This document shows, piece after piece, positions 39,807-48,172 of a stretch of DNA of 48,269 nt (position 1 is the first letter of the stretch; each line of letters begins with the position of its first letter). The position numbers and the translations under genes are program-made. A model generated the notes under the pieces. That model ran no database searches. It was not told the DNA's origin and was given only the letters and a program-made list of their open reading frames with translations. The DNA is from a bacterium (GTDB lineage Bacteria > CAIWAD01), in assembly GCA_030429345.1 (NCBI GenBank), contig JAUIFJ010000025.1, positions 1-48,269 of the forward strand, given 5' to 3'.

Positions 39807-40613
39807 CTAGTTGTCCTGCGCGCCCTGCTCGATCCAGTCGCGCACGGCCTGGATGCTCGCGGCCGGCAGGGGGCCGGATGGCGGCATGACGCCGCCCGCT
39901 CCCTCGAGCCGCTGTACCAGCCAGCTGCCGTCGGCGTTCCCGGCGACCACCACGGGTCCCGAGGAGCCGCCGTCGAGCACACCGGTCCAGCTGCCCAGGT
40001 CCAGGCCGCCGTTGCCGGGATGGCAGGAAACGCAGTGGGCGTTGAAGATCGGCTGGATCTCGGCGGAGTAGCTGAGCAGCGGCTCGTCCTCCGGCGGCAG
40101 GGAGAAGGTGAAGCCCACGCCGCCTGCATCCTCTGCGCCGCTGTGACACGACACGCATGCCCCTCCAGCGAGGTTCGCCCCGAAGGCCCGCACGGCAGTC
40201 CCCGTCGTGTCCAGTTCGACCCACTCCCAGTCTCCGCCGGAAGGAGCGAACCCGCCGGATCGCTTGATCATTCCCAATAGGCCCAGCTCGGGAGCCCACT
40301 GGCGCTCGCCGTCCACCAGGCGGAAAGTCTCGCAGACCAGGGCCGCGCCTTCGGCGGCACCCGTGCCGTCAGCCAGGCCGTTGCTGTAGATGGCGCGCGT
40401 GTAGGTGCTGTCGCCGCCCTGGTGGGCTCCGTCCAGCGCGCCGGCCGCCACGTGATCCGTGGGGAGCCGCGTCCAGCCGTCGTAGCCGGAAAAGGCCTCG
40501 AGCAGCTCCGCTTCGGGATCCACTTCCAGCTCATCGCCCAGGTCGCTGCAGGAAAGCGCCAGCAGCAGGATCGGCAGCAGCCGGAAGGCTTCGCGTCGTT
40601 TCATCGTGGTCAT
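39807..40613 (-). CDS. Lipoprotein with one P460-like domain and a C-terminal planctomycete-type cytochrome c domain
   Basis: A 268-residue lipoprotein ('LPILLLALSC', Cys22). Residues about 40-165 are a P460-like domain with haem motif CVSCH (153-157). A C-terminal mono-haem domain (about 182-268) has 'IQPIFNAHCVSCHPGNGGLD' (194-198) and ends 'PLPAASIQAVRDWIEQGA', as in PSCyt1/c-type domains. The Lys seen in the tandem protein ('LVKETF') is here Cys94 ('LVCETF'). It is 24 bases after the barrel gene and 162 before the tandem P460 gene. A second ATG at 40604 is possible. Confidence 0.86.
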   Translation of the reverse strand: MTTMKRREAFRLLPILLLALSCSDLGDELEVDPEAELLEAFSGYDGWTRLPTDHVAAGALDGAHQGGDSTYTRAIYSNGLADGTGAAEGAALVCETFRLVDGERQWAPELGLLGMIKRSGGFAPSGGDWEWVELDTTGTAVRAFGANLAGGACVSCHSGAEDAGGVGFTFSLPPEDEPLLSYSAEIQPIFNAHCVSCHPGNGGLDLGSWTGVLDGGSSGPVVVAGNADGSWLVQRLEGAGGVMPPSGPLPAASIQAVRDWIEQGAQDN

Positions 40614-40637
40614 CCGGATCCGGTCTCCCGATTCGTG

Positions 40638-41798
40638 TTACAGGAAAAAGTGCAGCTGCACGCCTGCCTGCAGCCAGGTCTCGCTTTGGCTGCCATTGTC
40701 GTGCCGGTAGGTGTCGACCCCCGGCGTCAGCGCCATCCAGGGCAGGGGAATCCAGTCCAGGGCCAGGCGCAGCCGCTCCTCGCTGCCGCTCTTCAGCTCC
40801 AGGTCGGCATCGTGGAAGTCGTAGGCGAGCTGGGCCGTGTATCCCTGCCGGAAGGTCCAGCTGAACTGCTGTGATACAACCAGCGCATCGGTCGAGCTGG
40901 GACCGTTGACCGGATCCAGGGTCGACAGGTAGGCTTCGCCGACCAGGTCGAATCGGCCCAGGTTCAGCGCGTAGAAGGGACCGATGATCGTGTGATCCAT
41001 TTCCGTTCCCGGTCCGAGCGTGATGCGGTTGGCCCGCGCGCTGAGCCCCAGGAAGACTCCGGCATTTCCGATGAAGCGGTTGTGCGACAGCCGCAGGGTC
41101 AGGGCCTTCTGCCGGTTGGTGTCGAAGATGCCGCTGCTGCCGTTGCTCAGGGCCAGGCTGGCGCTATAGCCGTCGGGGTGGAACTCGAACTCCACGCCCG
41201 TGTCCTGTTCGCGGTTGCGGGCGCTGAAGCCCAGCTTGCTGCGGCTGAAGGCGTTGTGATCCACGAACTTCCAGCCGAAGCTCGGCAGGAAGCGCCCGAC
41301 GCGAAAGGAACCGTCGAGCGGCAGCACGCTGGCCAGGGCCCAGGCTTCCCAGGCGCCGTTCAGGTTCTGCTCGTAGACCATGTCGAAGCCTTCGGCAAGC
41401 TTGAACTGCAGGTAGAACTCCCCCTGCATCTGCACGAAGCTGCTCGTCTCGAGCCAGCTGTCGAAGAGGCCGTCCGTCGAATCGGCGCCGGAGGCCGCTT
41501 TCGGCAGATCCGGAGCCGCATCGTGCACCAGCAGGGTGCGGAAATCCGCGCCGACGGCCAGGCGTTCGGAGATCTTCGTTTCCAGCTGCCCCAGCTCTTC
41601 GAAATCGAAGGCCCGGTCGGCGAGTTCCGTTCCGGCGAAGAACTGGCTGCCGTAGCTGGTGCGCATGCCGCCGCCGCCGGGGCTGACATGGCAGAGGTGG
41701 CAGTTCTGCGTGTACTGCGAGCTGAATCGGGGCAAGGCCTGGGACAGGCCCGGCAAGAGCAGGCACACCAGGAGTAGAAGGACGAGATTCCGGTTCAT
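40638..41798 (-). CDS. Outer-membrane beta-barrel with N-terminal c-type haem motif
   Basis: A 386-residue exported protein (signal peptide 'LVLLLLVCLLLPGLSQA'). Directly after the signal comes 'QNCHLCHVSPGGGGMRTSYG', one CxxCH haem site (33-37). The remainder is a barrel of amphipathic strands ('FRVGRFLPSFGWKFVDH', 'GYTAQLAYDFHDADLELKSG'), ending 'QAGVQLHFFL'. The haem would sit at the periplasmic mouth of the barrel and could feed the two haem lipoproteins encoded next. The ATG at 41798 has only a weak ribosome site; the longer open frame upstream has no signal peptide. Confidence 0.85.
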   Translation of the reverse strand: MNRNLVLLLLVCLLLPGLSQALPRFSSQYTQNCHLCHVSPGGGGMRTSYGSQFFAGTELADRAFDFEELGQLETKISERLAVGADFRTLLVHDAAPDLPKAASGADSTDGLFDSWLETSSFVQMQGEFYLQFKLAEGFDMVYEQNLNGAWEAWALASVLPLDGSFRVGRFLPSFGWKFVDHNAFSRSKLGFSARNREQDTGVEFEFHPDGYSASLALSNGSSGIFDTNRQKALTLRLSHNRFIGNAGVFLGLSARANRITLGPGTEMDHTIIGPFYALNLGRFDLVGEAYLSTLDPVNGPSSTDALVVSQQFSWTFRQGYTAQLAYDFHDADLELKSGSEERLRLALDWIPLPWMALTPGVDTYRHDNGSQSETWLQAGVQLHFFL

Positions 41799-41904
41799 GG
41801 GGTCTTTCGCATTTGGGTCCGTCAGGAACAGGTGAAACTTCCCTGAAACTTGCCGGACAGTCCTCACGGATTGATCACAAAGCCGCAGCAGGGAGATCAC
41901 GTCC

Positions 41905-43419
41905 TCAGGAAAAGGGCGCGCCGGCTTCCTGCCACTGGGCTTTCTCCTCCTGGCTGAGCAGGTAGCGCTCCTGGAATCGTTCCGGGCTGACACGCTGGAT
42001 GGCGGCGGCCAGGCGCTGGCGACGATCCGGCTCCATGGGCAGCAGCAGAAGACGCTGGACCAGGGATTTCTCAAAGGATGTCCGCTGGCAGAGGCATTCC
42101 AGCGCCAGCTCGCGGCGGGCATCCTCCAGGGAAAGCCAGGCCTCGGCGCGTTCCTGCAGGCCGGGACGTTCGGACAGCCAGCCGAGGGCCGGAGAATCGA
42201 GCACCAGGCCCTGCTCCAGATCCGCCAGCAGGCGCTGCTCCAGCTCCGTCTCGTCCAGGCCGGCCTTGAGCAGACAAGCGATGCCCCCCGGGCGCCGATG
42301 CATGTCGGCCGGCAAGACCTCCGCTTTCAGCCCTTCCAGCCAGGCCGGATCCTTCTGCTCCTCGTACAGGCGCAGGCGCAGCTCTTCCGGCAGGTCCGCC
42401 GGGGCTTCCGCCGGACCCACTCCGGCCAGCGCCCAGTCGCGCTCGCTTTCCGGCAGGGCGGGCAGCAGGCGCAGGCGTGTGGCGCGATCCGGCTGCAACT
42501 CCTTCAAAAGGGGCATCGCGTCCCCGCGGCCGGCCAGCACCTCCTCCACCAGCAGCTCCTGCCAGGCCGGATCCTGCGCCAGGAAGGCCGGACGATCCTC
42601 CGGGCTCCCCTTGCGCCAGGCCGTGCCCAGCAACCTGCGCCAGCTGCGGCCCTTGGAATGTTCACGCAGCGCCTTGTGCAGCGGGGAGTTTTCCTCCAGC
42701 TCCCTCAACAAGGCCAGGCTTTCGCCCAGGGGCAGGCGCAGTTCGGGCAGCAGCAGTAGCAGGGAAGACTGCCCGCTCTTGCGCTGCCAGCCGAGAACGA
42801 CGCGGGGCGGAAGGTCTTTCGGCGCCTCGACGGAAAAGGGCAGCGCCGGATCGGCCTGCAGGGCCGCCAGCACCAGCTCTTCCTTGCGCCGGGGAGGAAG
42901 ATCCGCTTCCAGAAGATGAGTGAAGGTTTCGGGCGTCCAGGGCCCTTCGGGGCGCAGGCGGCCGGCCAGGTGCCTGCGCCAGCGGGGGCTGGCCATGGCC
43001 TTGGCGAGGGTCGTCGCGGGCAGCGGAAAGTCCGGGTCCGCGAGCAGGGCCTGGATCACACGGGGGTGGGTAGGCGGCGAGAGGGCGCGGGACAAGAGCT
43101 CCGGCTGGCGCAGGATCTGCAGCTTGAGCCACTCCAATCCGGCAGGCCCCAGGCCTTCCTGCGCCCAGGCGAAAACCTGCTCCAGCTCCGGCTGCGTGCC
43201 GAAACGGATGTCCTCCGCCCGCAGTTTGCGCCGTCCCTTCTCGCGCTGCTCGATGACCTCGTAGGCGATCCACTCGCCCGGATTGGCCTGCAGCTCGAAC
43301 TCGAAGAGGGCGAAGAGCTCCTCCTTCAGGCGCATGTCTCGCACGAAGCCGTAGTTGCTGCCCTTGACAATGGTCTTCACCCGCCCGAGGCTCTGCCCCA
43401 GGCTTTTTCGCTCGCTCAT
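41905..43419 (-). CDS. Unfamiliar protein: cold-shock-like OB N-terminus plus long helical repeat region
   Basis: A 504-residue cytoplasmic protein. The first 70 residues ('GRVKTIVKGSNYGFVRDMRL', 'ELFALFEFELQANPGEWIAY', 'GRRKLRAEDIRF') follow the cold-shock/S1-like pattern, with the RNA-binding aromatics of RNP1 reduced to 'NYGFV'. The other 430 residues are Leu-rich helices with no clear family, possibly HEAT-like ('RLPLGESLALLRELEENSPL'). I do not know its function; RNA binding is plausible for the N-terminus. It follows the propeller gene by 57 bases and precedes the haem cluster by 106. AGGGGA precedes the ATG. Confidence 0.8.
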   Translation of the reverse strand: MSERKSLGQSLGRVKTIVKGSNYGFVRDMRLKEELFALFEFELQANPGEWIAYEVIEQREKGRRKLRAEDIRFGTQPELEQVFAWAQEGLGPAGLEWLKLQILRQPELLSRALSPPTHPRVIQALLADPDFPLPATTLAKAMASPRWRRHLAGRLRPEGPWTPETFTHLLEADLPPRRKEELVLAALQADPALPFSVEAPKDLPPRVVLGWQRKSGQSSLLLLLPELRLPLGESLALLRELEENSPLHKALREHSKGRSWRRLLGTAWRKGSPEDRPAFLAQDPAWQELLVEEVLAGRGDAMPLLKELQPDRATRLRLLPALPESERDWALAGVGPAEAPADLPEELRLRLYEEQKDPAWLEGLKAEVLPADMHRRPGGIACLLKAGLDETELEQRLLADLEQGLVLDSPALGWLSERPGLQERAEAWLSLEDARRELALECLCQRTSFEKSLVQRLLLLPMEPDRRQRLAAAIQRVSPERFQERYLLSQEEKAQWQEAGAPFS

Positions 43420-43476
43420 GGTGGTTCCCCTGGTCTGCCGACGGCCTGCATGTCAGGCCAGCGCGAAAGGTAGGAA

Positions 43477-45987
43477 TTACGGAAGCAGCGGATCGACCCG
43501 GTAGAAGCGCGGATCGACACCGAAGACCTCGCTGAAGGTGGTATCGCTCACCGTGGCCAGCAGCTCGCTCTCGCCGGGCACGAACCAGGGCGTCGGCGAG
43601 GCGTATACACGGTAGGCCCCGGCCCCGGAGACCACTGTCCAGGACAGCCGCAGCAGGGGTCCCTCCAGGGAGGCCTGCAGCTGCGGAACCTGCTCCGGAT
43701 GCTCGTCGACGAAGAGGCGCCAGGCGCTGCGGCCGTGCGTGCCCGCCAGCAGCTGGCGGCTCGGGGCGTGGAAGGCCAGGTCGAGCACGGGCCCCAGGGG
43801 CAGCCCGCCGGCGGCGAGGGTCCATTCCATGCCGCCGTCGCGTGTGACATAGCAGCCGGTCTCGGTGGCGGCCCAGATGCGCTGGCCGTCCTGGGGATCG
43901 ATGACAATGTCGTACACCGGCGCGTCCGGCAGGTTGCCGTGGATCGGCGCCCAGCTGGCACCGTAGTCCCAGGTGCGGTAGACATGAGGCTCGGGATCCT
44001 CCCAGCGCAGGCCGCCCAGGCTGACCACGGCGCCGCCGGCAAGCGCGGGGTCCGGCGCGATGCCCGTGATCCAGCGCTGCGGCAGGCTGCCGCCCACCTG
44101 CTGCCAGAAAGCGCCGCCGCTGGTCGTGCGCGCCAGGTTGCCGTCGTCGCAGCCGGCCCAGAGCACCAGTGAATCCACGGGCGAGGGCGCAAGGCAGGTC
44201 AGGGTGTTGAAGCCCGCGTCTCCGCTGAACCCCTGGCTCAGGTCGCCGCTGATCGCGCTCCAGCTGGCGCCGCGGTTGTCGCTGCGCCAGACCCGCTGCG
44301 TTCCCGTATACAGGACTTCCGGATCCAGCGGCGAAAGCGCCAGCGGCGTGTTCCAGTTCCTGCGGTCCCCGCCGGAAATGCCGTTCGTGATCTGGAACCA
44401 GCTCTGGCCGCCGTCGTCGCTGCGGCGCAGGTTGCCCCACTGGTACTCGGCGTAGAGCACCTGCGGCTCCTCCGGATGGACGATCACATGGAAGCCGTCC
44501 CCGCCGAGCAGGTTCTCCCAGTCGGCCAGTCCCCCGGTCTGTGTGCCAATGGTGCCGTTGTCCTGCGTGCCGCCGAAGATCCGCTGCGGATCGGAAGGGT
44601 CGAAGGCCACATTGTAGAACTGGGTCAGGGGAATGTTCTGGAAGTGCGTATACGAGACCAGGTCGTGGCTGGCGTAGAGGCCGCCGTCGTTGCCGATCCA
44701 CCAGCGCCCGCTCTGCGGATGCCGCTCCAGGGCATGGTAGTCCACGTGGACGGCATGGGCCAGGCGGTTCCAGTTGTCCCCGGCATCCAGGCTGCGCCAC
44801 CAGGTGACACCCAATGCGTGGACGTGGTCGTCATCCTGCGGGTCGACGCGCAGGTTGCCGAAGTACCAGCCGAAGCTGCTGTAGAGATTGGCCAGAATGC
44901 CGTCATTGACCCGCACAAAGGATTCCCCGCCATTGTCGCTGCGGTAGAGCCCCAGGAAGTAGCCGGGATGGTCGGCGTAGCTCAGGTAGACACGCTGGGG
45001 ATCCCCGGCGGCAAGGGCCACGGCCGGACGGCCGACCAGGGCGCCCTGAGGCAGAATGCCCGTCAACTCGCTCCAGCTCTGGCCTCCGTCGAGGCTGCGC
45101 CAGACTCCGCTGCCCTCGCCGCCGCTGACCCGGCTGGTCAGCGTGCGCAGGCGCTGCCAGGAGCAGGCGAAGAGCCGGTCGGGATTGCCGGGATCAATGG
45201 CCAGGTCGACAACAGAGGTCGTGTCATTGATGAAGAGCTGCTGTTCCCAGGTCTGCCCGCCGTCGGGGCTGTAATACACGCCGCGCTGGCCGCCCGTCGA
45301 GTAGAGCCGGCCGAGAGCCGCGACCCACAGGCGCTGGCTGTCCGTCGGATCGATCACGATGCGGCCGATGTAGCCGCTGGAATCCAGCCCCATGGCCTGC
45401 CAGCTGTCTCCCCCGTCGTCGCTCTTCCAGACGCCGTTTCCGGGAAAGCCGTAGCTCGAGCTGTTGCTCTCGCCCGTGCCGACCCAAAGCACCTGCGGGT
45501 CCAGCGGGTCCAGGGCAATGTCGCCGATGGCCAGCGCGCCGGCGTTCTGGAAGATCTCCTGCCAGCTCGCTCCGCCATCCGTCGTGCGGAAGACCCCGCC
45601 CGCGGCGCTGGCGACGAAGACCCGGTTGCTGTCCGCCGGGTCCAGGGCAATGTCCGTCACCCGGCCGCCGATGTTGAGCGGTCCCGCCTGTTGCCAGATC
45701 GCGCGGGAGGCGCCGTGGGCCGCCGGCATGCGTTCCGCCTGCTGCCGAGCGCGGCGAACGGCCTCCAGGGAAATTTCGCCTTCCGGCCAGGCCAGCATGC
45801 GGAACATCCACTCGTTGGGCAGGGCATTGGGGCCGGCATCCGGGCGGCGCTCCTTTTTCAGCGCCTTGGCCGCCTGGTGACTGGACACCGCGTCGATCGC
45901 AGGCGGAGACTCCGGCCAGGCCTGCCAGATCAGGATGACGGCCACCAGGGCCAGTGCCTGGAAAAAGGGTGGCAGAATGCGTCTCAT
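43477..45987 (-). CDS. Exported BNR/sortilin-like beta-propeller protein
   Basis: An 836-residue protein with signal peptide or anchor 'FFQALALVAVILIWQAW'. About ten propeller blades carry the Asp-box/BNR pattern 'S.D.G.TW': 'FRTTDGGASWQEIFQNAG', 'WKSDDGGDSWQAMGLD', 'YYSPDGGQTWEQQLF', 'WRSLDGGQSWSELTG', and 'YVTRDGGMEWTLAAGGLP'. Between blades, 'IALDPADSNRVFVAS' and 'IALDPLDPQVLWVGTG' recur. The C-terminus is a fibronectin-like stretch without the FlgD-type tail. No glycosidase motif is seen. Likely a surface recognition or scaffold protein; the VPS10/YCF48-like families are the closest I know. Confidence 0.87.
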   Translation of the reverse strand: MRRILPPFFQALALVAVILIWQAWPESPPAIDAVSSHQAAKALKKERRPDAGPNALPNEWMFRMLAWPEGEISLEAVRRARQQAERMPAAHGASRAIWQQAGPLNIGGRVTDIALDPADSNRVFVASAAGGVFRTTDGGASWQEIFQNAGALAIGDIALDPLDPQVLWVGTGESNSSSYGFPGNGVWKSDDGGDSWQAMGLDSSGYIGRIVIDPTDSQRLWVAALGRLYSTGGQRGVYYSPDGGQTWEQQLFINDTTSVVDLAIDPGNPDRLFACSWQRLRTLTSRVSGGEGSGVWRSLDGGQSWSELTGILPQGALVGRPAVALAAGDPQRVYLSYADHPGYFLGLYRSDNGGESFVRVNDGILANLYSSFGWYFGNLRVDPQDDDHVHALGVTWWRSLDAGDNWNRLAHAVHVDYHALERHPQSGRWWIGNDGGLYASHDLVSYTHFQNIPLTQFYNVAFDPSDPQRIFGGTQDNGTIGTQTGGLADWENLLGGDGFHVIVHPEEPQVLYAEYQWGNLRRSDDGGQSWFQITNGISGGDRRNWNTPLALSPLDPEVLYTGTQRVWRSDNRGASWSAISGDLSQGFSGDAGFNTLTCLAPSPVDSLVLWAGCDDGNLARTTSGGAFWQQVGGSLPQRWITGIAPDPALAGGAVVSLGGLRWEDPEPHVYRTWDYGASWAPIHGNLPDAPVYDIVIDPQDGQRIWAATETGCYVTRDGGMEWTLAAGGLPLGPVLDLAFHAPSRQLLAGTHGRSAWRLFVDEHPEQVPQLQASLEGPLLRLSWTVVSGAGAYRVYASPTPWFVPGESELLATVSDTTFSEVFGVDPRFYRVDPLLP

Positions 45988-46111
45988 GGATTCGACTCCG
46001 ATTGCGGGAATGCGACGAACCCAAGAAGGGAAGTCCGGCCGGAAGAGGGAAGGGAAAGCGTGCCTGTACGATCATCCACCACAGTCCCGGGATTCATACC
46101 TTTGCGCGATC

Positions 46112-47419
46112 ATGAAAGACCCTCGACTCGACACCCTGCGGGAACACGGCCTGGTCGGCATGGGCGGCGCGGGTTTTCCCACGCATGTCAAGCTGGACAG
46201 TTCCGTCGACACCCTGCTGATCAACGCCGCGGAGTGCGAACCCCTGCTGCGCAAGGACAATGTGGTCATGCAGACCTGTCCCGAGGAAGTGGCGGCGGGA
46301 ATCCGCGTGGCGGCGGAACTCTGCGGGGCCTCGCGGGTCGTCATCGGCATCAAGGCCAAGAACCGCGCCTCGATCGCCGCCATGGCCTCCGTGGCCGGGG
46401 ACCTCTTCGAGATCCACGAGCTGGGGGATTTCTACCCCGCCGGCGACGAGGTGACCCTGGTCTACGAGCTGACGGGCCGCATCGTGCCGCCCTCCGGGAT
46501 TCCGCTGCAGGTGGGCTGCGTGGTGATCAACAACGAGACCGCGCTCAACATCCACGAGGCCCTGGCCGGCCAACCTGTCACACATACCTTCCTGACGGTC
46601 AGCGGGGAGGTCCGCAAGCCCCAGACCGTGCGCGCCCCCATCGGCGTCAGCTTCCGCGAGCTGGTGCAACACGCGGGCGGCACACGGCTCAAGGACTGGG
46701 TGATCCTCGACGGAGGGCCGATGATGGGCCGCATCGTCACGGATCCCGACACGCCGGTGGTCAAGACCAGTTCCGGCGTGATCGTCCTGCCGACGGACCA
46801 TCCTTATGTGGAACGGGAACTGCGCCCCCGCGAGGCCAAGTTCCGCATCGGCAAGAGCGTCTGCGACCAGTGTTCGCTGTGCACGCAGTTCTGCCCGCGC
46901 TACCTGCTGGGGCATCCGCTGGAACCGCACCAGGCCATGCGGCAGCAGTTCATCATTGACTTTCCGGCGCACAGCCGCTGGGGCCAGGTCTGCTGCGAAT
47001 GCGGCCTGTGCACGCTTTTCGCCTGCCCCGAAGGGCTCTACCCCCGCGAGGCCTGCCAGGACAGCAAGCGCAGCCTGGCGGCGCTCGGCGAGGCCTATAA
47101 CGGTCCGAGCGAGGTCACCGTCCATCCCATGTACGACCACCGCAAGGTGCCGACGAAGAAGCTGCTGATGCGCATCGGCCTTTCGCGCTTCGAGCACGAT
47201 GCGCCGTATACGGACTACGAGGGCGGGCGCGGTCCGCTCCGCATCCGCCTGGACCAGCACATCGGGGCGCCCGCGCGGCCCGTGGTATCCGAGGGCGAGC
47301 AGGTGCGGCGCGGACAGCTACTGGCCCGTCCGCCCGAAGGCGCGCTGGGCGTGCCGGTGCACAGCCCGAGGGAAGCCCGCGTGGAAGCGCTCGAAGACCT
47401 GGAGATCCGCCTCTCGTGA
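46112..47419 (+). CDS. PduS-like RnfC-family flavin/iron-sulfur protein (microcompartment electron transfer)
   Basis: A 435-residue soluble protein. The N-terminal flavin/NADH-type domain has 'GLVGMGGAGFPTHVKL' and 'LLINAAECEPLLRKDN'. An SLBB-like unit follows ('GVSFRELVQHAGG'), then two 4Fe-4S motifs: C251/C254/C257/C261 in 'CDQCSLCTQFCPR' and C294/C297/C300/C305 in 'CCECGLCTLFACPEG'. Order and length equal PduS, which reduces cobalamin or moves electrons across the shell. The ATG at 46112 has no strong ribosome site, and TACCTTTG lies at 46097-46104, so the mRNA might be nearly leaderless (inference). Its stop overlaps the shell-protein start. Confidence 0.9.
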   Translation: MKDPRLDTLREHGLVGMGGAGFPTHVKLDSSVDTLLINAAECEPLLRKDNVVMQTCPEEVAAGIRVAAELCGASRVVIGIKAKNRASIAAMASVAGDLFEIHELGDFYPAGDEVTLVYELTGRIVPPSGIPLQVGCVVINNETALNIHEALAGQPVTHTFLTVSGEVRKPQTVRAPIGVSFRELVQHAGGTRLKDWVILDGGPMMGRIVTDPDTPVVKTSSGVIVLPTDHPYVERELRPREAKFRIGKSVCDQCSLCTQFCPRYLLGHPLEPHQAMRQQFIIDFPAHSRWGQVCCECGLCTLFACPEGLYPREACQDSKRSLAALGEAYNGPSEVTVHPMYDHRKVPTKKLLMRIGLSRFEHDAPYTDYEGGRGPLRIRLDQHIGAPARPVVSEGEQVRRGQLLARPPEGALGVPVHSPREARVEALEDLEIRLS

Positions 47420-48003
47420 TACGCAACCAGAATGCCCAGTTCACGCCGGACCGGCCGCGCGACGCGGTCGGCATCATCGAATTCAGCTCGATCGCCAAGG
47501 GCATCGAGGCCGCCGACCAGATGCTGAAGACCTCCGAGATCCAGCTTCTTGTCTCACGGACGATCTGTCCCGGAAAGCACATGAGCGTGATCTCCGGCGA
47601 TACGGCGGCCGTGCAAAGCGCCCTCCAGGCGGCCCAGGTGCTGGGCGAGCGCGAGGTGGTCGACGATTTCATGATCCCCAACCTGCATCCCCAGGTGGTT
47701 CCCGCCATGGAGGGCACTCAGGAAATGGGCGAGGTGCAGGCCCTGGGCATCATCGAGGCCTTCGCCGTCGCCACGCTGATCGAGGGAGCCGACATGGCCG
47801 CCAAGACGGCGGAGGTGCGGCTGCTGGAGATCCGCCTGGCCATGGCCATCGGGGGGAAGGGCTTTGTCACACTGACCGGCGAGGTCGCCGCCGTCCGCAG
47901 CGCCGTGGAGGCCGGCGCGGCCCGTGTAGGACAAAAGGGCATGCTGGTCAACAAGGTCGTCATTCCCAACCCGCGACCGGAGATCATCCGCGACCTCATA
48001 TAA
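47416..48003 (+). CDS. PduT-like tandem-BMC shell protein
   Basis: A 195-residue shell protein with two BMC domains, about 15-95 ('AVGIIEFSSIAKGIEAADQM') and 108-190 ('ALGIIEAFAVATLIEGADMA'), which makes a trimeric pseudohexamer. Cys51 in 'SRTICPGKHM' lies where PduT binds a 4Fe-4S cluster at the three-fold pore, so this tile probably carries electrons through the shell. Start is GTG at 47416, overlapping the PduS stop codon (GTGA). No BMC-H, pentamer or encapsulated enzyme gene lies within the window. Confidence 0.93.
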   Translation: MIRNQNAQFTPDRPRDAVGIIEFSSIAKGIEAADQMLKTSEIQLLVSRTICPGKHMSVISGDTAAVQSALQAAQVLGEREVVDDFMIPNLHPQVVPAMEGTQEMGEVQALGIIEAFAVATLIEGADMAAKTAEVRLLEIRLAMAIGGKGFVTLTGEVAAVRSAVEAGAARVGQKGMLVNKVVIPNPRPEIIRDLI

Positions 48004-48034
48004 GATGAGGGTCGCAGACCCATACCCCCACTAC

Positions 48035-48056
48035 TCCCGCGGCAGAGACCGCGGGA
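48035..48056 (+). terminator. Hairpin after the BMC pair
   Basis: Arms tcccgcgg (48035-48042) and ccgcggga (48049-48056) pair perfectly around cagaga, 32 bases past the stop codon. No T tract follows, so termination is likely but Rho-assisted. Confidence 0.5.
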
Positions 48057-48172
48057 TCCCGCTCCCCCTCCTCAGCGCATCCCATGTCACACCGTGGGAT
48101 TCAGGACACAGCACCCCCCCACCCATTCAGTCGCCCCCGCGAAGGCGCTGATGCATCCCCACAAATAGCGTG

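Noticed and set aside
43477-45987. Sialidase or glycoside hydrolase call for the BNR protein
   Set aside because: Asp-box repeats alone do not show catalysis; no Arg triad or acid pair typical of sialidases could be identified.
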